Notes: a model not told the origin generated them from the sequence alone. Shown: positions 1-9,082, numbered from the stretch's first letter. The stretch is DNA of 64,000 bases from CAVQCX01 sp963775335 (GCA_963775335.1 CAVZIJ010000003.1:1488001-1552000), one strand, 5' to 3'. Made by a program: numbers and translations.

Positions 1-2
1 CC

Positions 3-947
3 TCGGGCAAGCTGGACCTCGATCTGGAGTACAAGATCAAGAACAGCGAGCTGCTCGGCACCAATAAGGTGGTGCTGCGGAATTTCGCCCTGGGAGAGCC
101 AGTCAAGAGCGAGCGCGCCGCAAATCTGCCGCTTGATCTGGCCGTAGCCTTGCTCACCGACAACGAAGGAAAGATCGACTTGGCCGTACCGGTACGCGGC
201 AATGTCGGCAGCCCGGAGTTCAGCTTCGGCCATGTGATCGGACAGACCATCGCCAACCTGATCGGCAAGATCGTGACGGCCCCGTTCCGCGCGCTAGGCG
301 CCGCCCTCGGCGGCGGGGGGAAGCTGGATTCCATAGCGTTCGCGCCGGGGGAAGCCGAGCTGGCGCCACCCGAGCGGGAAAAGCTCCAGACCCTGGGGCA
401 GGCCCTGAACAAACGCCCTCAGCTCATACTGAGCGTCCACCCCGGCCTTGCGCCGAGCGCCGACGGGACGGCGATCAAAGACCTCAATCTGCGCCTTGCC
501 GTGGCCCAGGAGCTCAAGATCGCGCTCCAGCCGGGCGAGGACCCCGGCCCGGTTGCCTACGACGACGCCAAGACCCAGCGCGCGCTGGAGAAGCTCGCGG
601 ACAAGCAAGGTGGCGACAAAGCCGTGGATCGGTTTCAGGCAGCCTACGAGAAGCGCACCGGGCATGCGGCGAAACGGGTCAATCCGGTGCTCGCCTTCAT
701 CGGCAAGGCAAGCGAAGACCGAGCGTTCTACAAAGCCCTGTTCGCCCATCTCCTCGAGCAGGCACCCCAGCCGGACGCGCAGCTGCAAGCGCTCGCCAAG
801 CGGCGCGCCGCTGCGATCGTCTCGGAGCTCACGACCCAGGATTCGGTCGATCCAGCCCACATCGCTACGGATTCGCCGCAGCAGGCGGCAGCCAAGGACG
901 GTACCGTGCCGACCCGCTTGGAGCTAGGGGCGCGCAGCGGACCCTGA
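3..947 (+). CDS. DUF748 family protein, C-terminal part (gene starts before window)
   Basis: The reading frame is open from the left edge, so this is only the last 314 or so residues of a longer protein. The opening residues (GKLDLDLEYKIKNSEL, then LGTNKVVL) and the following LPLDLAVALLTD and IDLAVPVRG strings are typical of the C-terminal repeat of DUF748 proteins, large AsmA-like envelope proteins of Gram-negative bacteria thought to bridge the inner and outer membranes in lipid or envelope maintenance. An OmpA-like stretch follows (FAPGEAELAPPEREKL), in which terms such as the 'sum of squares' part are usually seen in this family. A GTG at 69 is only an internal codon. No membrane segment lies in the visible part. 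Family assignment is firm, function is inferred from the family. Confidence 0.85.
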   Translation, partial: SGKLDLDLEYKIKNSELLGTNKVVLRNFALGEPVKSERAANLPLDLAVALLTDNEGKIDLAVPVRGNVGSPEFSFGHVIGQTIANLIGKIVTAPFRALGAALGGGGKLDSIAFAPGEAELAPPEREKLQTLGQALNKRPQLILSVHPGLAPSADGTAIKDLNLRLAVAQELKIALQPGEDPGPVAYDDAKTQRALEKLADKQGGDKAVDRFQAAYEKRTGHAAKRVNPVLAFIGKASEDRAFYKALFAHLLEQAPQPDAQLQALAKRRAAAIVSELTTQDSVDPAHIATDSPQQAAAKDGTVPTRLELGARSGP

Positions 948-966
948 TCATGCTTATTAGCGAATG

Positions 967-980
967 TTGATATAGGTCAA
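967..980. promoter_or_regulatory. Candidate FNR/ANR-type box upstream of the sulfur-globule-like gene
   Basis: TTGATATAGGTCAA matches the FNR/CRP-superfamily dyad TTGAT-N4-ATCAA with one mismatch and lies about 90 bp before the start codon at 1071, in a 123-bp intergenic stretch. The position suits an activator site. No clear -10/-35 pair could be assigned. Regulation by oxygen or redox state is inference from the motif alone. Confidence 0.4.
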
Positions 981-1070
981 CCACGGCCGCGAGCAAATTT
1001 GCCATGCTTAAAATCGTGAGGATGGGGGACTCTCGCTGTTCATCGCAAACTGACGAGGAGGGTCCTAATC

Positions 1071-1472
1071 ATGACGCGAATCAAACGCTTGCTCGTGGTG
1101 GCTGCGGTCGCAGGAAGCCTGGGACTCGCATCCACACCGGCTAATGCCTTCTTCGGCATGCTGTCCTCGATGATGAGCGGTCCCGGCTGGGGAGGCTGGG
1201 GTCCCGGCTGGGGAGGCTGGGGTCCCGGCTGGGGAGGCTGGGGTCCTTGGGGCGGTTGGGATCCCGGTTGGGGAGGCTGGGGTCCTTGGGGCGGTTGGGG
1301 TCCCGGTTGGGGAGGCTGGGGTCCCGGTTGGGGCTACCCCTATTACGGCTATGGCTGGGGCTACCCCTACTATGGCTACGGTTGGGGTTACCCCTATCTC
1401 GGCGCCTGGGGTTACCCGGTGCTGACGGCACCGGCCGCCGCCACGACACCGACCAAGAAAACAGAAAAATAA
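1071..1472 (+). CDS. Secreted Gly/Trp/Tyr repeat protein, sulfur globule protein-like
   Basis: A 133-residue protein with a clear Sec signal peptide (residues 1-26, cleavage after ANA). The mature part has no ordinary domain. It has about seven GPGWGGW-like heptads (residues about 37-86), then GYPYYGYGW nonapeptides, and a short Ala/Thr/Lys tail. Secreted proteins of this size and composition form the envelope of periplasmic sulfur globules in Chromatiaceae (the SgpA/SgpB class), where Gly-aromatic repeats build a structural coat. GAGGAGGG at 1055-1062 is a strong ribosome site that fixes the start. The gene is monocistronic: a candidate FNR box lies upstream and a perfect hairpin directly behind. 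It could also be an unrelated secreted structural protein, because low-complexity sequence limits family assignment. Confidence 0.6.
   Translation: MTRIKRLLVVAAVAGSLGLASTPANAFFGMLSSMMSGPGWGGWGPGWGGWGPGWGGWGPWGGWDPGWGGWGPWGGWGPGWGGWGPGWGYPYYGYGWGYPYYGYGWGYPYLGAWGYPVLTAPAAATTPTKKTEK
1179..1405 (+). repeat. In-frame tandem repeats coding for GPGWGGW and GYPYYGYGW
   Basis: A 21-bp unit (GGTCCCGGCTGGGGAGGCTG plus G) is repeated with small variants from about 1179 to 1330, followed by about two and a half copies of a 27-bp unit. Unit lengths are multiples of three and the frame is kept, so copy-number change would alter protein length without breaking the gene. Confidence 0.85.
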
Positions 1473-1476
1473 CCGC

Positions 1477-1519
1477 AACCTGCCGGCCCCCGCACGCCCC
1501 GTGCGGGGGCCGGCAGGTT
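1477..1519 (+). terminator. Strong rho-independent terminator
   Basis: A perfect 19-bp stem with a 5-nt loop (GCCCC at 1496-1500) begins 5 nt after the stop codon. The core arms are CCTGCCGGCCCCCGCAC and its exact complement. A short T tract (TTT) follows. Being nearly symmetrical, it may also stop transcripts arriving from the bacterioferritin genes on the other strand. Confidence 0.8.
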
Positions 1520-1589
1520 TCGGGGGTACATCCGCGAGACGGGGCTCCGCCAGCCGACGGGGGAAACGGGCCCCCCGGCCTTGGACCCC

Positions 1590-2078
1590 TCACTCAGCGG
1601 GTGCTCCGGCCCCCATCTGGGACTGCAGGTAGTTCTTCAGACCGACCATTTCGATCAGGCTCAACTGCTTCTCGAGCCAATAGGCGTGGTCCATCTCCGT
1701 GTCGTCGAGCAGGCGGGTCAGGATGGCCCGGGTGTCATAGTCCTGTTCCTTCTCGCAGGTCTTGATCGCCTCCTTCAGCGCGCCGGTCACCTCATACTCG
1801 ACGGCCAGGTCGTTGCTGAGCATCTCGGGGACGTTCGAGCCGATACGCAGCTTGTCCGGCTTGGACAGATCGGGCCGGGCCTCGAGGAACAGCATGCGCT
1901 CGATCAGCGCGTCGGCATGCTCTGTCTCTTCCTGCATCTCGTGGTGGATACGCTCGTAGAGGCGCTGCAGACCCCAGTCCTTGTACACGCGGGAGTGGGC
2001 GAAATACTGGTCGCGCGCCGCGAGCTCGCCGTTCAGCAGCTTCTGCAGGTGCTCGAGGACCTTCTTGTTGCCTTTCAT
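1590..2078 (-). CDS. bfr: Bacterioferritin, ferroxidase-type subunit lacking the heme methionine
   Basis: A 162-residue four-helix-bundle ferritin of normal Bfr length. The di-iron ferroxidase residues are visible: Glu18, Glu51, His54, Glu94 and an E-x-x-H pair near residues 128-131. The position that carries the axial heme ligand (Met52 in E. coli Bfr) is Thr here. This subunit should oxidise and store iron but cannot form the usual Met-Met heme site with itself. It is the second gene of a two-gene operon: its ATG (2076-2078) overlaps the stop of the upstream bfr gene by 4 bp, so translation is probably coupled. Heteropolymeric bacterioferritins made of two such subunits are known in other bacteria. 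Confidence 0.92.
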   Translation of the reverse strand: MKGNKKVLEHLQKLLNGELAARDQYFAHSRVYKDWGLQRLYERIHHEMQEETEHADALIERMLFLEARPDLSKPDKLRIGSNVPEMLSNDLAVEYEVTGALKEAIKTCEKEQDYDTRAILTRLLDDTEMDHAYWLEKQLSLIEMVGLKNYLQSQMGAGAPAE

Positions 2079-2551
2079 GCCCCGTCTCCCATCTGCGCTT
2101 GCAGGTAGTTCTCGACCCCGACGTTCTCGATCAAGTATTGCTGGGTCTCGAGCCAATCGATCTGCCCCTCGATCCCTTCGAGGATCTCCTGCAGCAGGTC
2201 GCGACTGACGAAGTCCCGCGCCTCCTCGCACTGCCGGATCGACTCCTGGAGGTTTGTCCGCACCGCCCCCAGCAGCTGGAGGTCGCCGCCGAGGATCTCC
2301 GGGATGTTTTCGCCGATCAGCAGCTTCCCGAGGTCCTGCAGATTGGGCAGGCCGTCGAGAAACAGGACGCGCTCGATCAGCTCGTCGGCCGTTTTCATGG
2401 CCCGGATGGAGCGCTTGTGCTCGTATTCGCCGAACCGATTCAGTCCCCAATCCCGGGCCATGCGCGCGTGGAGAAAGAACTGATTGATCGCTGTCAGCTG
2501 ATCCCTGAGACACAGGTTCAAGCGTTGAACGATTTGCGGATCACCCTGCAT
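2075..2551 (-). CDS. bfr: Bacterioferritin, heme-binding subunit with degenerate ferroxidase site
   Basis: A 158-residue bacterioferritin, first gene of the operon. The heme ligand Met52 is kept, in RAMKTAD. The ferroxidase residues are lost: Glu18 is Gln, Glu51 is Ala, His54 is Thr, Glu94 is Leu, and the last His is Gln. It is therefore the mirror image of its partner (1590-2078), and the natural reading is a mixed 24-mer in which this subunit supplies heme for electron delivery and the other oxidises iron. It is transcribed divergently from bfd (2751), whose product docks at bacterioferritin heme to release iron. Confidence 0.92.
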   Translation of the reverse strand: MQGDPQIVQRLNLCLRDQLTAINQFFLHARMARDWGLNRFGEYEHKRSIRAMKTADELIERVLFLDGLPNLQDLGKLLIGENIPEILGGDLQLLGAVRTNLQESIRQCEEARDFVSRDLLQEILEGIEGQIDWLETQQYLIENVGVENYLQAQMGDGA

Positions 2552-2694
2552 GCCGAATCTCCTCGTTTAAGACATGACCGGCGGGCGCCCCAAAGGCTGA
2601 CGACGCCTGCGCAGCACAAACCTTCGCGGTCTTGGACCCCGACAGGAGTCTCACCGCCCGTGCCGATGGACGGTCGGCCGCTCCCAAAACACTA

Positions 2695-2723
2695 TTGCGA
2701 ATGGATCTCATTTGTACTATTAT
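2695..2723 (+). promoter_or_regulatory. Promoter of bfd with overlapping Fur-like box
   Basis: TTGCGA (2695-2700) and TATTAT (2718-2723) are separated by 17 bp, a good sigma-70 promoter reading toward bfd. A 19-bp sequence at 2697-2715 has the inner Fur dyad AATG-N5-CATT with the consensus spacing and covers the space between both hexamers, so Fur-iron binding would block it. Release of stored iron would then be switched on when iron is scarce, as known for bfd genes. Confidence 0.6.
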
Positions 2724-2750
2724 TCTGCTCGAAGTCAAGGGGAGCATGCC

Positions 2751-2951
2751 ATGATCGTCTGTGTCTGCAACTGTGTGACCGACCGACAGATCCGCGAGGC
2801 CGCCGGCCGTGGTGTCGCCTCGCTGGACGAGCTCAGCGACCAGCTCAAAGTCGCAACCTGCTGCGGGCGCTGCCGAGACTGCGCCCAGCGGATGCTCGAC
2901 GATGCGGTAGCCCAGCAATGGCCGGCCACAGGGGCGCTTGTCTGTGCCTGA
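2751..2951 (+). CDS. bfd: Bacterioferritin-associated ferredoxin
   Basis: A 66-residue [2Fe-2S] protein. The Bfd signature is clear: Cys4-x-Cys6 at the N-terminus and the CCGRC cluster near residues 37-41. Bfd binds bacterioferritin and passes electrons to its heme to reduce and mobilise the ferric core. AAGGGGAG a few bases upstream of the ATG at 2751 supports the start. It lies divergent from the two bfr genes, 200 bp away, behind a Fur-like promoter, which fits its role. Confidence 0.93.
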   Translation: MIVCVCNCVTDRQIREAAGRGVASLDELSDQLKVATCCGRCRDCAQRMLDDAVAQQWPATGALVCA

Positions 2952-2964
2952 GCCGACCCCAGCC

Positions 2965-3096
2965 ATGTTGACCGCGCTGCGCAAACGCCTCCTTGACCTG
3001 TGCCTGACCCTGGGCGAGGCCGCCCAGCAGAGCCGCCGCGGTCGGCGCAATGCGCTGTTGCGCGCGGCCGCCCGGCGCAACGTTCGCCAAGTCTGA
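2965..3096 (+). CDS. Possible small Arg-rich protein downstream of bfd
   Basis: An ATG 13 bp after the bfd stop opens a 43-codon frame with an N-terminal amphipathic helix (MLTALRKRLLDL) and a very Arg/Ala-rich tail. No clear ribosome site and no family is recognised. It may simply be chance coding in GC-rich DNA. Confidence 0.25.
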   Translation: MLTALRKRLLDLCLTLGEAAQQSRRGRRNALLRAAARRNVRQV

Positions 3097-3257
3097 AGCA
3101 TAGCCCTGCGGCGGCGTCTGGGGCCAGGGCGAGGCTCGACATCCAGACCGAACGGATCCCCCAGCGGGCCGAGCCCGCAAGATGCCCCTACGACTCCCCG
3201 TGAGCCTCGTCGTCTACGCCAGCTCAGACGCCAGGCAAGCCCCCCGCCGAGCGGCGC

Positions 3258-3512
3258 TCAGGGATGGCGCAGCTTGAATCCGATGACGACCAGTGCCAAG
3301 GCCAGCGTGATCCCATTGGCGAGGATCACCGGCCATAACCCCAGCAACAGCCCGTAGATGCACCAGAGCGCGACCCCGGTCGCGAAAAGCAGGTACATCA
3401 CGAGCGAGATCGCGTGTGTATCGCGGGTACGCAGAATGCGCACCACCTGGGGGACGAGCGCAGCAGTCGTGAGGAGTGCGGCGAGCATGCCGATCGAGGA
3501 GACGAATGCCAT
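3258..3512 (-). CDS. SemiSWEET-type sugar transporter
   Basis: An 84-residue protein of three hydrophobic segments with the PQ-loop signature LVPQVVRIL near residue 20 and a conserved Asn in the third helix region (ILANGITLAL). This is the size and layout of bacterial SemiSWEETs, half-transporters that dimerise in the inner membrane to move sugars. It is transcribed away from the bfd side and has no obvious operon partner. Substrate cannot be told from sequence. Confidence 0.8.
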   Translation of the reverse strand: MAFVSSIGMLAALLTTAALVPQVVRILRTRDTHAISLVMYLLFATGVALWCIYGLLLGLWPVILANGITLALALVVIGFKLRHP

Positions 3513-4423
3513 GAAATTGCGAGACCGCGTTGGGTTGAAACCATATGACCGGCTGCGCCGGCCCTGTACTTCGCCAGCCCCGACCCGCTGTGGCCCAAAC
3601 CAGCACCACGCCGGTCAGGCGCGCCGGTCGAGCCCATCGTAGCCCGTAAGCCATGCCTCGATGAAGGCCCCGGGAGCAATCTTCATCCCCTCATGGATGG
3701 CAAGTACTCCGCGCTCACCCCAGACCGGAGCAGGGGCCCGATACCTCAAGGCGGGGAATGACGCGCTGTTGAGGTCCGGCCAGTCGGGGCTCCCAACAGT
3801 CCCCGGCCAGGCACGGCCGCGGACGCCATCTGCTCAGAACAACATGAATAATGCCACGCGCTCTGGGACGAGCCCCTCGGGACACGCAGTGAATACATCG
3901 CCGTAGGCTCGACAGCCGCTTGTTGGGGCCGAGCAATCTTGCTCGGCTTGCAAGTCCAGGGTTTGCCATCCCAGGCAAAACCCTTCGGCCGGAGAAATGT
4001 CCGGCGGACAGTCTTCTTTTCCGCCTCACCCCGGCGGCTGACGGTCCCGCCAGACTCGTCCCGGACCACCCGCAAGTGACGTAGCGTTATTCGCGATTTC
4101 CCGAGTATGTACTGGTCGCGCCCCTATCTACTGGTCGTCTCATGTCGGCATTATCCAGGCCCGGATACGGGACCCCCCAAGCTCGGCCCAGGATGTATGG
4201 AAACCCGAATCGTCTCCATGATGCGGCTACCAAAGCACCTCCTGATCTGTCGATCGTCGCTGCACCCGCCTCTTGCGGGGATCGAGTATCACAATGGGCT
4301 CTCCGGCACGAGTCTTCCACATAGGCTCGGCCAACAACGGCTACTCGAGTGACGCCGCCCGGCATTTGACTTGAGCCCAGCACAGGCGTTTCGCTTCGCC
4401 CTGGAATTTCGCCGGGCCTGTGA
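3513..4423. other. No recognisable gene
   Basis: About 900 bp. Open frames exist on both strands (for example near 3661-3906 and 4087-4383) but their translations look like GC-rich shadows without domains, and none has a convincing ribosome site. It separates the chromosomal-looking genes on the left from the integron-like patch on the right. Confidence 0.5.
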
Positions 4424-4594
4424 TATGACGCACGTCATGAGGTTGTAGCCTTTGCTCAAAATGTTTTTGCTAAAGACACTGAATTTTCGAGTCCAAGTTC
4501 TGCGGCAGCAGTAATTCACGGCGGCAACCCCAACGGCCTCACCGCCTGGGTAAATGCGAATGGCAAATCCCTCAAAGAACTACAGACCGTATGA
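4424..4594 (+). pseudogene. C-terminal fragment of a DUF4357-type protein
   Basis: A frame of about 56 codons without a start reads FAQNVFAKDTEF, SPSSAAAVIHGG, NPNGLTAWVN and GKSLKEL. This is the pattern of the DUF4357 C-terminal domain (serine-proline, Ala-rich helix, NG.T.W, GK.L.EL) found at the ends of GIY-YIG and restriction-linked proteins. Nothing upstream continues the frame. The stop codon at 4592-4594 is contributed by the inserted intron: with the intron removed the frame would run on into the attC-like site. It is AT-richer than its neighbours. It probably represents the end of a truncated gene cassette. Confidence 0.55.
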
Positions 4595-5309
4595 GAGGGA
4601 TAAGAAGGGGGGTTTTCGTCCCCCTCCCTCCCACACCACCCGGCATGCGGGTCCGCACCGGGCGGTTACCAAGAGCGTCGGGCCGTAGCCGGACCAACCA
4701 ATCTCTAGCGAACCAGGTTGATTGATTGTGGGAAGCACTATTCCATCATCGCGCCTACGACATCTTAGGTTGACCGGCCGGTCAAGACTGAGCGTAGAGC
4801 ATAATGGGCGCAGCCCTCTCTTGGCTTCAGGCCTTCGCTTGATCATCGGAATGAATCCACTACTATGCCGTCTGCTGACTTTTGCCCAGTCACCCGACCC
4901 ATTACTGGATAGGGCGCTCCCACCAGCGGTGGGCGCAAAGCCGGACAGATCTCCCCGGGTAAGGACATGATCTTTCCCTGCAAAACTGCCTCATTTGCCA
5001 GCCCCCATGTTCTCCGGACGGGCTTCGGAATGTTCTGCTCCCTCGCCCAGGGGTTCGGCCTTGTATGCGATTTACTCGCCACCTCCCTGTGGCTCGCCCT
5101 TCGGGCCAGCCAAAGGCTGTTCGAATCGCTCCAGGCGATTCTGATCTGCTCGTCAGCTCGCAGGTTTGCACTCAGGCTTCTGTCGGACATCGGGTCGCCC
5201 CTTTGCCCTTGCCGTCGGCTAGTATTTTTTGAAGTTGTCACAATGACTTCTTCCCGGAAAATGTACCGGGGACTCGCACCCCATAAGATCATGCCCATGC
5301 CGGGCACAC
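4591..5309 (-). mobile_element. Group II intron without a maturase gene, antisense in an attC-like site
   Basis: Read on the minus strand the element starts with GTGTG (complement of 5305-5309), the group II 5' consensus. It contains stretches typical of bacterial domain I-IV RNA, and near the 3' end it has a 34-nt domain-V-like hairpin (4634-4667) whose stem CCGCCCGG pairs with CCGGGTGG. A domain-VI-like G/C-rich hairpin follows, and the element ends in AT at 4591. About 719 nt in all, with no reverse transcriptase reading frame in any phase. The 5' junction falls on the left core of an attC-like site and the intron is antisense to the flanking cassette genes, the position and orientation known for class C attC introns. 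It would need a maturase supplied from elsewhere. Exact boundaries and class are inferred. Confidence 0.55.
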
Positions 5310-5395
5310 CCAACCGGCTCGTGCGGACGCCGGGGACAGCGCGCCACGTTTCCTGATGCTTTCGTTGCCGGCGCTGCACAGCTGGAACGTTAGGC
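5308..5395 (+). other. attC-like recombination site (integron cassette site)
   Basis: ACCCAAC at 5308-5314 fits the left core RYYYAAC and GTTAGGC at 5389-5395 fits the right core GTTRRRY, 88 bp end to end, within the size range of attC sites. The inner arms form an imperfect palindrome: CGGCTCGTGCGGACGCC on the left corresponds to the complement of GGCGCTGCACAGCTGG on the right. The group II intron begins inside the left core. The cupin gene starts 26 bp after the right core, as in a normal cassette. No integron integrase gene lies in the window. Confidence 0.5.
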
Positions 5396-5421
5396 CCTGG
5401 AAGTACAGAGAGGAGAGCACG

Positions 5422-5766
5422 ATGAGCAACGAAAAGGTGGCACCTGAAACGAAAGGTGTTACGGTGAAGTTACTTGCAACGGTTGACCTTGGTCCTGAGA
5501 TCGAGGGCATGGCAGGGCGCCAACTTCGAATGCGTATGGTGACCATCGAGCCTGGAGGCGTCTTCGGCCCGATTCACGACCATAAAGACAGACCAGGCAC
5601 CGTCTACATCCTGCAAGGAACGATCACTGACCATCGAAATGGAGTCGCTACGGACTATGGGCCGGGAGTGGGCTGGCCCGAGGATAGGAACACCACACAC
5701 TGGCTTGAGAACAGAGGAACGATTCCGGCGGTGGAGATCTCGGTCGATATAGTCAGGCAAGAGTAA
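5422..5766 (+). CDS. Small cupin-domain protein, probable gene cassette cargo
   Basis: A 114-residue single-domain cupin. The first cupin motif is seen in GPIHDHKDRPGTVYILQG (His-x-His and the closing Gly), and a downstream His lies in NTTHWLEN, so a metal-binding beta barrel is likely. Substrate is unknown: small cupins of this type are found in sensing, detoxification and isomerisation roles. GAGAGGAGAG precedes the ATG at 5422. It is AT-richer than the backbone. The placement (26 bp after an attC right core, 13 bp before a RYYYAAC-like heptamer at 5780) is that of a one-gene integron cassette. Confidence 0.75.
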   Translation: MSNEKVAPETKGVTVKLLATVDLGPEIEGMAGRQLRMRMVTIEPGGVFGPIHDHKDRPGTVYILQGTITDHRNGVATDYGPGVGWPEDRNTTHWLENRGTIPAVEISVDIVRQE

Positions 5767-5779
5767 GCTCAGGCCCGGC

Positions 5780-5786
5780 ATCTAAC
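5780..5786 (+). other. Possible left core of a second attC site
   Basis: ATCTAAC fits RYYYAAC and stands 13 bp after the cupin stop, where the attC of that cassette should start. A good GTTRRRY partner was not found: GTTTTAGAT at 5822-5830 is the nearest and has two extra bases. The site may be decayed. Confidence 0.25.
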
Positions 5787-6027
5787 ACGGTCGGGGTCGG
5801 GATAGAAATGCGGCGCATGATGTTTTAGATCGATAAAGGGTAGAGTTTGCTTTCAGCCGCCCCGGGCGGAAGAGCGGCTGGCGCACCCGAGCGCCCGGGT
5901 CTCGACGGTTTGGCATAACCCCGATTGCGCTACGTCGCTCTGATCCACTCCCGGTGTCTCCTCCGCCGCGCGCTTTGCGGGCCTCAACCGCCTCCGCCAC
6001 GAGGCCGCGGCCTTGCGCCCCTAGAGG

Positions 6028-6173
6028 AGCCTGTCGGACTTTCAGTTGCGACACGCTCGTACGCGAATTTGAGCGGGCTCATCGACGAAAACTTGTCCCA
6101 AATTCGCGTAGCGCAAGAAAAATCGTTCAATTTGTGAACAATTTTTGCTTAGTGGTCGAAAGTCCGACAGGCT
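6028..6173. mobile_element. MITE-like palindromic element, 146 bp
   Basis: Perfect 16-bp terminal inverted repeats, AGCCTGTCGGACTTTC at 6028-6043 and its complement at 6158-6173. Two further hairpins lie inside: TACGCGAATTTG (6060-6071) with its complement at 6099-6110, and AAAAATCGTTCA with a near-complement around 6118-6150. CTAG occurs just outside both ends (6021-6024, 6175-6178) but not at equal spacing. There is no coding capacity. The right end lies 1 bp from the stop codon of the gene at 6175-6474, so the hairpins may also end its transcription. Confidence 0.6.
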
Positions 6174-6174
6174 G

Positions 6175-6474
6175 CTAGGGCGCAAGTTCGACCACAACCT
6201 CTCCGGCCACCGGATCGGTAACACCCAAGCCCCCGCCCTGGTCTTCCAGCGTGTCGCGAAAACGGTCCAACATGGCCACCATCGCTGGTTCGGCCGCCTG
6301 GATCTGGGCATAGCCGTCCCACTCGCCGATGAAACAATAGGTGCGCTCCCCGGTCTTGATCAGGGTGGCGCGCCTTAGCCCGGGGAAGCCAACGTCGGCG
6401 CGGCGATGCTCATCGACAAACTGCTGCTCACGACCCTGCTTGACCCGAAACCGAACGACGTTGAAAGCGGTCAT
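6175..6474 (-). CDS. Small dimeric alpha/beta-barrel (ABM-like) protein
   Basis: A 99-residue protein with the layout of antibiotic-biosynthesis-monooxygenase-like ferredoxin-fold proteins: strand FNVVRFRVK, helix EQQFVDEHR, strand ATLIKTGERTYCFIGEW, helix, and a C-terminal GLGVTDPVAGEVVVEL. Family members include quinol monooxygenases and many uncharacterised stress proteins, so the reaction cannot be named. AGGAGG 8 bases before the ATG at 6474 supports this start over a longer in-frame extension. It stands alone, and a MITE-like element abuts its 3' end. Confidence 0.65.
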   Translation of the reverse strand: MTAFNVVRFRVKQGREQQFVDEHRRADVGFPGLRRATLIKTGERTYCFIGEWDGYAQIQAAEPAMVAMLDRFRDTLEDQGGGLGVTDPVAGEVVVELAP

Positions 6475-6816
6475 CTTTCGGCCTCCTCTGTATGCACCCG
6501 GTAACTCGGGCAACGCCTGTGATCCGGGCACGGTCATTGAGTATAGACTCGCTGGCGTGCCGGGGAGCGGCGGTGCCGGTCGCGTGTCGCGCCAAGAGAG
6601 CGCATGGGACAAACCCCACCCGGCGCCGGCACCTATCGCAGGGTTCCCGCGGGCCGCGTAGTCCGAAATGTATGCCCGCGAGGCGCAGCGCGCAGGGATC
6701 GCCTGCCACCGCTGGCGGTCCGGGATGCAACGGATGAACCGATTCGAGTCGAGACCGGTTTTCGCGCTTGGGATCGGCCGTATCGTTGTCTTCTTTTCAT
6801 CGCAACGGGCCGGCCC
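6475..6816. other. Intergenic region, no gene seen
   Basis: About 340 bp between the ABM-like gene and the end of the five-gene operon. Short frames here carry no recognisable domain. It should contain the promoter for the leftward gene at 6175-6474, but no clear hexamers stand out. Confidence 0.5.
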
Positions 6817-7316
6817 TCAGCGAGCCTTCACGTCGAGCCGCTTGAGATAGATCAGCTTGCCGTCGCCGGGTGCGTAGAAGTCGTCGAGACGGGCCACCTC
6901 GACATAGCCGTTGTTCAGGTAGAAGGACCGGGTCGGCGTGTATTGCTCCCGCGAGGAGGTCTCGATATAGAGGTGGCGCCCACCGACGGCTCGCACCGCC
7001 TGCTCGCTCGCGTCGAGCAGGAGACGCCCGACTCCGTGGCGCTGACAGGCGGGTGAGACGACGATCCAATAGAGATCGTAGCTGCCTCGGGTGCCGGGGA
7101 CCTCACCGTGACAGCTATATCCGATCAGCTCCCCGGCCCGGTCGACGAAAACGAACGCGTAGCCGCTGGCCGTCCCCTTCTCTAGTGCCTCGCGCACCAG
7201 CTCGGCGGCGATCGCGACCTCCTCTTCGCTGAAGAAGCCGGTCTCGCGAGCGATGAGCTCGACAGCCTGCAGGTCAGCTGGCCGGATGGCATCGCGCAAG
7301 GTCAGGTCGCCTAAGC

Positions 7317-7320
<4 letters not shown>
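6817..7320 (-). CDS. GNAT family N-acetyltransferase (fifth gene of KamA operon)
   Basis: A 167-residue single-domain GNAT. The acetyl-CoA loop is seen in VSPACQRHGVGRLLLDASE (the Q/RxxGxG/A motif), and the C-terminal motif in FYLNNGYVEVARLDDFY. It would transfer an acyl group from acyl-CoA to an amine. Its ATG overlaps the stop of the GNAT-deacetylase gene by 4 bp (7317-7320), so it is co-translated as the last gene of the operon. In the known N-epsilon-acetyl-beta-lysine pathway KamA works with an acetyltransferase (AblB), but AblB is longer, so orthology is not claimed. Substrate unknown, possibly beta-lysine or a peptide made by the ATP-grasp enzymes. Confidence 0.8.
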
Positions 7321-9074
<1,754 letters not shown>

Positions 9075-9082
9075 CGGACGGC

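Noticed and set aside
1179..1405. Regular repeats resembling a CRISPR array
   Set aside because: The units are contiguous, a multiple of three long, and encode a repeated peptide in a signal-peptide protein. There are no spacers or cas genes.
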